Positions 58,076 through 64,000 of a stretch of DNA of 64,000 nucleotides are shown here, in pieces. The position numbers and the translations under genes were made by a program. The stretch is from Bog-756 sp963841885 (lineage in GTDB: Bacteria > Actinomycetota > Acidimicrobiia > Acidimicrobiales > RAAP-2): assembly GCA_963841885.1 (NCBI GenBank), contig CAWJEK010000015.1, positions 62,001 to 126,000 of the forward strand, written 5' to 3'. The notes beneath the pieces are model-generated. The model searched no databases. It had not been told where the DNA came from and worked only from the letters and a program-made list of their open reading frames with translations. The first letter of the stretch is position 1. Every line of letters begins with the position of its first letter.

Positions 58076-59647
58076 GTGATCACCGTGACAACCCTTCCCG
58101 GAAGCACCCTCCCCGACGACGTGGTCGCGGTGGGAGTTCCCGTCCTCTCCACGACCGATGGCCCGATCGTGGCGCCCGGCCAGTCCTCCTTCGGGGAGGT
58201 GGACCTCGGGGGTGTGGGTCCGGGCGGCACCCTCGACGCCGACTGGTGCACCCGCCAGGGGTTCTCGGGGTCGGTCGCCCAGACGCTCACCCTGCGGTCG
58301 CTCGGTGACGGTCCGGACGTCGTGCTGGTCGGCCTCGGTGGGGTGGACGCCCTGGACGGCGACGCCGGCCTCGAGTCGTTGCGCCGCGCCTCGGGAGCCT
58401 TCGTCCGCTCGGCCGGGTCAGGCGGCTCCGCCGTCCTGGCACTCTGCGGGGTGCCCGGTGCGGAGGCGGCCGACGTGGCCGCCGCCGCCGCCGAGGGTGG
58501 CTCCCTCGCCAGCTACTCGTACGGGGACTTCCGCAGCTCGGACCCGCCGGCCGGTCTGGTCGGATTGGCCCTGGCCCCCGGGTCACCGTCGGAGGCCGTC
58601 GCCGTCGAGCAGGGTGCCGCCCGCGGCGCCCGGGTGGCCCGCTCCGTCGCCTTGGCCCGCGACCTGGTGAACGAGCCGCCCAGCTCGCTCACGCCCGAGC
58701 GCTTCGCCGACGTGGTGGCCGACCGGTTCGCCGGTGTGGAGGGCCTGACGGTGGAGGTGTGGGACGAGGACCGGATCGCCGCCGAGAACCTCGGTGGTCT
58801 GCTCGGGGTGGCCGCCGGCTCGGTCCGGCCGCCCCGGCTGGTCAAGGTCGCCTATCAGCCGTCCGACCCCTTCGAATTCGACGGTCGGGTGCCCCACCTC
58901 GCCCTGGTGGGCAAAGGGATCACCTTCGACTCCGGCGGGCTGTCGCTGAAGCCGCCGTCGGGCATGGAGACGATGAAGACCGACATGGGTGGCGCGGCCG
59001 CGGTCCTGGCCGCGGTCGACGCCATCTCGGCACTGGGGGGACGGATCCCCATCACGGTGTGGGCCCCGATGACGGAGAACATGCCGAGCGGGTCGGCCAC
59101 CAAGCCCGGTGACGTGCTCACCACCCGCAGCGGCAAGACGATCGAGGTGCTCAACACGGACGCGGAGGGTCGCCTCATCCTGGCCGACGGACTCACCCTG
59201 GCCGTGGAGTCGGAGCCCGACGCCGTCATCGACGTGGCCACCCTCACCGGTGCGGCCATCGTGGCGCTCGGCAAGGACATCGCCGGCCTGTTCGACAACG
59301 ACGAGGAGCTCCGCCAGGCCGTGATGACCGCTTCGTCGGCGGCGGGTGAGCCCGCCTGGCCGTTGCCCCTCTACGCGGACTACGGGGCCCACATCGAGTC
59401 CGAGGTCGCCGACATGAAGAACATGGGCCGCACGGGCCAGGCCGGCTCCATCGCCGCCGCGCTCCTGCTGGCCGAGTTCGTCGGGGACGTGCCCTGGGCC
59501 CACCTGGACATCGCCGGGCCGTCGCGTACGGACGACAACCGCTGGTACAACACCAAGGGGGGCAGCGGGTTCGGCGTGCGGACCCTGGTGGCGCTGGGCA
59601 CCTCGGAGGACTTCGCCGGCTGGCTGGCCACCCGGCCCCGGGGCTGA
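58076..59647 (+). CDS. pepA: Leucyl aminopeptidase (M17)
   Basis: 523 residues, hexameric cytosolic aminopeptidase with two zinc ions. The variable N-terminal domain is followed by the catalytic domain: ALVGKGITFDSGGLSLKPPS (metal Lys and Asp), MKTDMGGAAAVLAAV, VLNTDAEGRLILADGLTLAV (metal Asp/Glu, catalytic Arg) and ATLTGAAIVALGKDIAGLFD. Start GTG at 58076 follows GAGGAG with 7 bases; the open frame extends upstream to 58001. Separated from the adenosyltransferase by 87 bases. Confidence 0.93.
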   Translation: MITVTTLPGSTLPDDVVAVGVPVLSTTDGPIVAPGQSSFGEVDLGGVGPGGTLDADWCTRQGFSGSVAQTLTLRSLGDGPDVVLVGLGGVDALDGDAGLESLRRASGAFVRSAGSGGSAVLALCGVPGAEAADVAAAAAEGGSLASYSYGDFRSSDPPAGLVGLALAPGSPSEAVAVEQGAARGARVARSVALARDLVNEPPSSLTPERFADVVADRFAGVEGLTVEVWDEDRIAAENLGGLLGVAAGSVRPPRLVKVAYQPSDPFEFDGRVPHLALVGKGITFDSGGLSLKPPSGMETMKTDMGGAAAVLAAVDAISALGGRIPITVWAPMTENMPSGSATKPGDVLTTRSGKTIEVLNTDAEGRLILADGLTLAVESEPDAVIDVATLTGAAIVALGKDIAGLFDNDEELRQAVMTASSAAGEPAWPLPLYADYGAHIESEVADMKNMGRTGQAGSIAAALLLAEFVGDVPWAHLDIAGPSRTDDNRWYNTKGGSGFGVRTLVALGTSEDFAGWLATRPRG

Positions 59648-59731
59648 CCCGGAGACCTTCGCCCGACGCCCCGGTAGGGGGTTCTCCTCGGCATCCGGAC
59701 CCGGTGTCCGACCTGCACTACCGTCTCCTCC

Positions 59732-60722
59732 GTGAAGATCGCCGTCCTCGGGGGAGGATCGTGGGGCTCGACGGTGGCGTCGCTGGTGGCCCACCACCAC
59801 GACACGGTGCTGTGGGCCCGCGACCCGGAGGTGGCCCGGTCGGTCCGGGAGGACCACGTGAACCCGGCCTACGTGCCCGGCTTCACGTTGGACCCGGCCC
59901 TGTCGGCCACGTCGGACCTCGAGGAGGCCGTGTGCGGGGCGGACTTCCTGATCATGGGCGTCCCGACGTCGGGATTCCGACGCGGTACTCGAGGACGCGG
60001 CTCCCTTCATGCGTCCGTGGATCCCCGTGGTGAGCCTGTCCAAGGGTCTGGAGCGCGGCTCCCACCTGCGGATGACCCAGGTCATCCGTCAGGTGGTGCC
60101 GGGGCATCCCGTCGCCGCCCTCACCGGGCCCAACATCGCCTCGGAGATCCTGGCCGGCAAGGCGGCGGCCGCGGTGATCGCCACCGAGGACCTCGAGGTG
60201 GCGGGCGCCATCCAGGCCGTCTTCACCCGGGGCGTGTTCCGCGTCTACATCAACGACGACGTCATCGGTTGTGAGCTGGGCGGGGCGTTGAAGAACGTCA
60301 TCGCCATCGCCGCCGGCATCGGCGAGGGCCTGGGCGTCGGGGACAACACCCGGGCCGCCGTCATGTCCCGGGGACTGGCCGAGCTCATCCGACTGGGCGA
60401 GTGCATGGGAGCCAGGCCGCAGACGTTCGCCGGCCTGGCCGGCATGGGTGACCTGATCGCCACGTGCGTGAGTCCCCACAGCCGTAACCGGCGGGTGGGC
60501 GAGCAGCTGGGGAAGGGCCGTCGGCTCGAGGACATCCTCGACGAGATGCACATGGTCGCCGAAGGGGTCAACACGGCCAAGGTGGCCCTCGAGCTGGCGG
60601 AACGGCACGACCTCGACCTCCCGATCTGCCGGATGATCGACAAGGTCGTGAAAGGCGAGATCGAGCCGATCGACAGCTACTGGGGCCTCACCCCGGCCGG
60701 CCACGAGGCCGAACCCGGATAG
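59732..60722 (+). CDS. gpsA: Glycerol-3-phosphate dehydrogenase [NAD(P)+] GpsA, one frameshift
   Basis: About 329 residues. Makes sn-glycerol 3-phosphate for phospholipids. Rossmann motif AVLGGGSWGSTVASLVA, VVSLSKGLERGSHLRMTQVI, ALTGPNIASEILAGKAAAAV, GGALKNVIAIAAGIGEGLGV with the catalytic Lys, and GLAGMGDLIATCVSPHSRNR. One extra base near 59979 (GGATTCCGACGCG) shifts the frame; correction gives TSGFDAVLEDAAPFMRPW or the His variant. GTG start at 59732 lies 7 bases after TACCGT (59719-59724), a leaderless arrangement. Confidence 0.92.
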
Positions 60723-60740
60723 ACGGTCACGCCACCCGGG

Positions 60741-61430
60741 TCACGCCTCCGCGGGGGCGGCTCGGGAGGTCGGCACCGTGCGCGGAGCCGTCCCGCAGGC
60801 CTCCGCCGCCGCCTTGAAGGCGACCGCCGGGTGGAAACGCCACCCCGCCAACCGCTGCTCGATCGTGGCGCGGTCGTGCCCGGCCTCGGCCAGCCCGTCG
60901 GCCAGCCGCTGAGCCCGCCGGCGCATCTGTTCCGGCTCCGACAGGGACTGCTCGGCCAACCATCGGCGATGGCTGCGCTGCAGTGAGTCGGGTAACCGGC
61001 TGAGGTGGCGCAGCGGGAGGGGTGGGATGTGCTGGCGCACGGCCAGTCCGCCCGGGCCGTGGGGTCGGGCCAGTTCGAAGGTGATCAGGCGGGCCAACGC
61101 CCGTCGGAACGGCGAGTTCTTCCCCATCTTGTCGCCGAGGCCGAGCGACCGGGCGGTCTCGGGCAGGTGCAGGTCGAACCCCTCGCCGTGGACCTCGAGA
61201 CCGTAGGTGAGGCGGCGCAGCAGCCAGGTCGTGCTCGGGCCGACGATACCGAGCCAGTAGAGCTCGACGTACCGGCTGCAGGGGTGCATGCCATGGGGGT
61301 CGGCGACCGGGTCGACCCACTCCACGATCCGCAGGGTCGGGCCGTCCGGCCGCAGCGGGGTGACCTCGGACTCGATCGGTGCGGGGCGGAGGGGTCGGGG
61401 CGGAGGCGGAATGATGGTGGGGATGGACAC
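60741..61430 (-). CDS. Conserved actinobacterial hypothetical protein
   Basis: 229 residues, soluble. HPCSRYVELYWLGIVGPSTT then WLLRRLTYGLE and ETARSLGLGDKMGKNSPFRR look strongly conserved-type; LPLRHLSRLPDSLQRSHRRW follows. The pattern is widespread in actinobacteria as I recall it, with no assigned function. The C-terminus is Ala-rich. Start GTG at 61428-61430 follows GAGGAG on the minus strand; the open frame runs on to 61802 but through repeats and the next gene. Confidence 0.75.
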   Translation of the reverse strand: MSIPTIIPPPPRPLRPAPIESEVTPLRPDGPTLRIVEWVDPVADPHGMHPCSRYVELYWLGIVGPSTTWLLRRLTYGLEVHGEGFDLHLPETARSLGLGDKMGKNSPFRRALARLITFELARPHGPGGLAVRQHIPPLPLRHLSRLPDSLQRSHRRWLAEQSLSEPEQMRRRAQRLADGLAEAGHDRATIEQRLAGWRFHPAVAFKAAAEACGTAPRTVPTSRAAPAEA

Positions 61431-61539
61431 GGGGCTCCTCGGGGTCGTGACGTCGGTACCCGGGGAGCGTGCCGGTGCGTGCTTGCCGTCGACCTGGCCG
61501 GGGACCTTGCCGCCACGTGCCCGAGGTGGCCGGAGGGAC

Positions 61540-61581
61540 GCGGATGGGGTGACGCGGGTGGGGTGCCGCGGATGGGGTGCG
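61540..61581. repeat. Three tandem copies of a 14-base repeat
   Basis: GCGGATGGGGTGAC, GCGGGTGGGGTGCC and GCGGATGGGGTGCG begin at 61540, 61554 and 61568, exactly 14 bases apart, in the 194-base gap between two minus-strand genes, upstream of the hypothetical protein. On the plus strand each contains GGGG. Otherwise the gap shows nothing I can name. Confidence 0.6.
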
Positions 61582-61624
61582 CGGACCGCCTGGAAGACTC
61601 TCGGCCCCGGCGGCGGTCGGGGAC

Positions 61625-62086
61625 TCAGGTGGCGTCCGGTGGCTGCCAGCGGGCCACCGAGTACGCCAGCATCAGCGGGACGTCGAGCGCGAAGAGCACG
61701 AGCATGCCGGTGAAGAGGGCCAGCTCGCGGCCGGGGGTGTGGTCGAAGACGAAGACGAACTCCAGGATCCCGGCGATCACCACATAGGCCAGCAGCGCCC
61801 ACCCGAGCACCCGGTGGAACACGGGCCGGGCGAACTCCTTGATCCGGAAGACCAGGACGGCGTTCACGACGAGCAGCACGGCGGCCAGGCCGAGCAGGAT
61901 CAGCGGAACGATGAGTTTGGGCGGTCGCCCGTACTGGGCCGCCACCACGATCCCACCGGCCACGATGAGTATCAGGGTCGAGATGGCGATGGGCATGACC
62001 GGCGGGAGGTCGGCCTGGCGGAGATCCGCGGCGTCGGGCTCGCCGAACCCGGGCCCCGGGGGCAGAACGTCGGTGGTCGCGCTCAA
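61625..62086 (-). CDS. Four-helix membrane protein, unknown function
   Basis: 153 residues. A soluble N-terminus of about 28 residues is followed by four hydrophobic helices: PIAISTLILIVAGGIVVAAQ, LIVPLILLGLAAVLLVVNAV, LGWALLAYVVIAGILEFVFV and ALFTGMLVLFALDVPLMLAY. A conserved-looking FRIKEFARPVFHRVLGW loop links helices 2 and 3. No cofactor motif. ATG at 62084-62086 overlaps the stop of the upstream membrane gene by 4 bases, so the two proteins probably form a complex. Confidence 0.75.
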   Translation of the reverse strand: MSATTDVLPPGPGFGEPDAADLRQADLPPVMPIAISTLILIVAGGIVVAAQYGRPPKLIVPLILLGLAAVLLVVNAVLVFRIKEFARPVFHRVLGWALLAYVVIAGILEFVFVFDHTPGRELALFTGMLVLFALDVPLMLAYSVARWQPPDAT

Positions 62087-62739
62087 TGGCTCGCCAGGAA
62101 CGTCATGATGAAGATGGTCAGGAGCTGCATCACGCCGGTGATGCCCGCCGTGTAGATGAAGACCTTCATCAGCCGTTGGATCCGGGCTCCGTTGGGTTGG
62201 GGCTTCTTCAACTCGAACAGCACGGCCAGGTTGGCCGGCTCGAGCAGGCCGAGGGCGATGACCGCCATGGCCCCCACGATCACGTATGAGGTCACGACCC
62301 AGGCGTGGTGCGGGTAGGCGGCCTCGAGGTTCCCGAGGTGGCGGGCGAGCTGGAATCCGGCGCCGAGCGTCATGGCCACCAGGGTGGGCATGATCAGCAG
62401 CATCTTCGGCATGAACCGGGTGGTGAACTCCACCCGCGCCGGGATGCTCAGGCTCCCGATGATCGGGCCGAGCACCAGCCCGAGGAAGAGGTCGAGGCTG
62501 GTCCAGAGGCCACCCCCGAACACGTGGAAGAACTCGAGGGCCCAGAGGTTGTTCGACGCGATGGCCACGACGAGGGCGATCAGCAACGCGGCGACGATGG
62601 GTAGCGCCTTGACGGGCACGATGTTGAAGTTGGGTACCGGAGGCGGACCGTGCCCCGGCCCTCCGGGTGGGGGAGTGGCGGCCGGCGCGTCGCCGGGCGG
62701 CCCGGTCCCGATGCCGGGATCAGTGGCGATGTCGGTCAC
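62083..62739 (-). CDS. Five-helix membrane protein, possible DUF2269/CopD-like
   Basis: 218 residues. A Pro/Gly-rich cytosolic N-terminus of about 40 residues precedes membrane helices (VKALPIVAALLIALVVAIAS, FFHVFGGGLWTSLDLFLGLV, MLLIMPTLVAMTLGAGFQLA, WVVTSYVIVGAMAVIALGLL, and a last one at VFIYTAGITGVMQLLTIFIM). The FFHVFGGGLW helix with an in-membrane His, and RHLG after the third helix, recall DUF2269 and CopD-type proteins, which may bind heme or copper. This is a weak match. Coupled to the four-helix gene. Confidence 0.72.
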   Translation of the reverse strand: MTDIATDPGIGTGPPGDAPAATPPPGGPGHGPPPVPNFNIVPVKALPIVAALLIALVVAIASNNLWALEFFHVFGGGLWTSLDLFLGLVLGPIIGSLSIPARVEFTTRFMPKMLLIMPTLVAMTLGAGFQLARHLGNLEAAYPHHAWVVTSYVIVGAMAVIALGLLEPANLAVLFELKKPQPNGARIQRLMKVFIYTAGITGVMQLLTIFIMTFLASH

Positions 62740-62942
62740 GTGTCACTCCCTTCGGATCCCGGGGAGCGTTGGATCCCGCCGCTCCGGGCCTTCCTGATCC
62801 ACGGATCACCCGATGGCCTCCGTGGCGTCATGGTACGCGGAACCGCGGGGGCGTGCCCGGACCCGGGTACAGCCCGTGACCCCGGTCCCAGGCTTCCGGA
62901 CCGCGGGGTGGCCGCATGACGACCACCGGGCCACCGCCGGAG

Positions 62943-63542
62943 TCACCAGCGGCCGCGGTGGACGCTGTCTTCGATCCCCCGCCGGGGGCGGCCGGCCGAC
63001 GTCGAGGGCGGGTCGGGCCGGTCGGCCGTCCCGAGCAGCACGGCGCCGAACCAGCGCCGGGACGTCGGCACGTCGAGTTCCGCTTTGAGGGCGTCCTCGC
63101 CGCGGAAGTTCCCGAGGAACGCCGCTCCGAGGCCCCGGTCGGCCGCCCCGAGCAGCAGGGTCATGACGGCGAACGCGGCATCCGTGTGCCAGTACGGGAC
63201 CACCCACTCGACCTCGGTGCCATCGGGTCGGGCCTTGTCCGGCTCGGCGTAGCGGTCCACGTAGGCCCCGGGGTCGGAGAAGGCCAGCACGATCACGGGA
63301 GCCCGGCGTAATCCCTCGAACCGCCGGGAGCGGGCCCGCCAGGCGACGTCGGTGGTGGCCTTCCAGTAGCGGTCGGTCTGGTCCGGTCCCTCGAGCACGA
63401 CGAGGTCCCGCCCCTGGGTGTTGCCGGCCGACGGCGCCCGGAGCGCCTCGGCCAACAGACCGTCCAGGTCGGCGCGGTCGACGGGGGTGGCGAGGAAGTT
63501 CCGGGTCATGTGCCGCCGCGCGACGGCCTCGTGGAACTCCAT
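62943..63542 (-). CDS. Nitroreductase family FMN oxidoreductase
   Basis: 199 residues. VARRHMTRNFLATPVDRADL then LLAEALRAPSAGNTQGRDLV holds the FMN phosphate-binding region (HMTRNF, RAPSAGNTQ). YWHTDAAFAVMTLLLGAADR then GLGAAFLGNFRGEDALKAEL is the second FMN contact. Reduces nitro compounds, quinones or unknown substrates with NAD(P)H. ATG at 63540-63542 is the family start; the frame beyond is noncoding. The 203 bases between its stop and the membrane pair show no gene. Confidence 0.87.
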   Translation of the reverse strand: MEFHEAVARRHMTRNFLATPVDRADLDGLLAEALRAPSAGNTQGRDLVVLEGPDQTDRYWKATTDVAWRARSRRFEGLRRAPVIVLAFSDPGAYVDRYAEPDKARPDGTEVEWVVPYWHTDAAFAVMTLLLGAADRGLGAAFLGNFRGEDALKAELDVPTSRRWFGAVLLGTADRPDPPSTSAGRPRRGIEDSVHRGRW

Positions 63543-63602
63543 GGGCGGCACGCTACCGCCGGGTCGGTTGTCGCCCGGCGGGTCGGTCACTACGGTGCGG
63601 AC

Positions 63603-64000
63603 ATGAGCCCCACTCCCGCCTTCTCCCGTCGGACGCTGCTCGGGGGGGCGTTGGTGGGCGCGGCGGCGGCCGGTCTCGGGGCGTGCGGCTCCTCGTCCCG
63701 GGCGACGTCCACCACCACCACCTCGTCGTTGCCTCCACCGATCCAGAACTCGGTGCTGCAGCCGGGTGAGCTGCCGAACCCACGGGCGGCGGCCGGAACG
63801 GACCAGCTGCCCCTGATCGAGAACATCGTCGTGGTGATGATGGAGAACCACTCGTACGACAACGTGCTCGGCATGCAGCGGGGCCGGGGTGACGGCTTCA
63901 CCCTGGACTCGGCGGGTCGACCCACCGCAGTCGAACCCGTGGCCCGAGGGCTCGGTGTTCCCCCGCCGTCCTCCGGCGCCTCCCTCCGCGCCTTTCCGAT
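63603..64000 (+). CDS. Tat-exported phosphoesterase (phospholipase C / acid phosphatase family), cut by window end
   Basis: N-terminal 132 codons. FSRRTLLGGALVGAAAAGLG is a twin-arginine signal followed by GACGSSS, a possible lipobox. NIVVVMMENHSYDNVLGMQR is the family active-site block, with the Glu and Asn that bind metal and phosphate. ATG at 63603 lies 6 bases after TACGGT (63591-63596). An extra G near 63927 is likely: removing it reads RPTQSNPWPEGSVF, which fits the family better than the current frame. The rest lies off the right edge. Confidence 0.82.
   Translation, partial: MSPTPAFSRRTLLGGALVGAAAAGLGACGSSSRATSTTTTSSLPPPIQNSVLQPGELPNPRAAAGTDQLPLIENIVVVMMENHSYDNVLGMQRGRGDGFTLDSAGRPTAVEPVARGLGVPPPSSGASLRAFP

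Overview
This is a very GC-rich window (roughly 70% G+C by eye, with strong G/C at third codon positions) from an actinobacterium. The gene content suggests the Acidimicrobiia or a close relative: a SUF-type iron-sulfur system, a homodimeric AceE pyruvate dehydrogenase, a PduO-type cobalamin adenosyltransferase beside metH, a LytR-CpsA-Psr protein, a DUF6941 protein, many acyl-CoA/SDR/crotonase enzymes, frequent GTG and TTG starts, and several genes whose start codon lies only 6-10 bases after a TANNNT hexamer (leaderless arrangement). I see no rRNA, tRNA, CRISPR array, insertion sequence, integrase or phage gene. It reads as ordinary chromosome.

Layout. 1-9.1 kb: the 5' part of an lgt-like gene, an SDR, a secreted NlpC/P60 hydrolase, a dienelactone hydrolase, an HEXXH-type (HEAYPGHH) protein, a TetR/MFS divergent pair with a clear palindromic operator, and a family III CoA-transferase with unusual domain order. 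9.1-17.6 kb: methyltransferases, a methylsuccinyl-CoA-dehydrogenase-like enzyme and a mesaconyl-CoA-hydratase-like MaoC protein, MutY, and hydrolases. 17.7-23.9 kb: a coupled metallo-beta-lactamase / flavin reductase / RmlC-like set, an SDR, a RodZ-tail-like membrane protein and oligopeptidase B. 23.9-33.6 kb: a split suf locus. SufB, a four-cysteine protein, SufD, a Rieske protein and SufC-1 read rightward, interrupted by an antisense crotonase; SufC-2, SufS and SufU read leftward, with an LCP protein between the two arms. Both arms carry the decamer TAGGGGAAAT in their promoters. 33.7-38.6 kb: glycogen-debranching-type glycosidase, a metallo-hydrolase, an acyl-CoA dehydrogenase and an exported protein. 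38.6-52.9 kb: thiE, a HhH glycosylase, aceE, rnhA, an HSD10-type SDR, an ABC exporter, then lpdA, an E2 acyltransferase gene, lipB, lipA, an M24 peptidase and an SDR. This puts most of the pyruvate dehydrogenase complex together with thiamine and lipoate supply. 53-64 kb: metH facing a cobalamin adenosyltransferase, pepA, gpsA, a conserved hypothetical, a membrane-protein pair, a nitroreductase and the start of a Tat-exported phosphoesterase.

The most striking feature is not a gene. Many genes are broken by one-base indels that follow a rule. Insertions nearly always add a G after a C (or a C before a G), creating a new CpG. Deletions remove one base from a C or G run. The breaks are densest from about 46.5 to 52 kb, through genes expected to be indispensable (lpdA, E2, lipB, lipA). 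Deleting the extra base restores the family sequence each time, so I read these as systematic sequence or consensus errors rather than gene decay. Coordinates for these genes span all the fragments.
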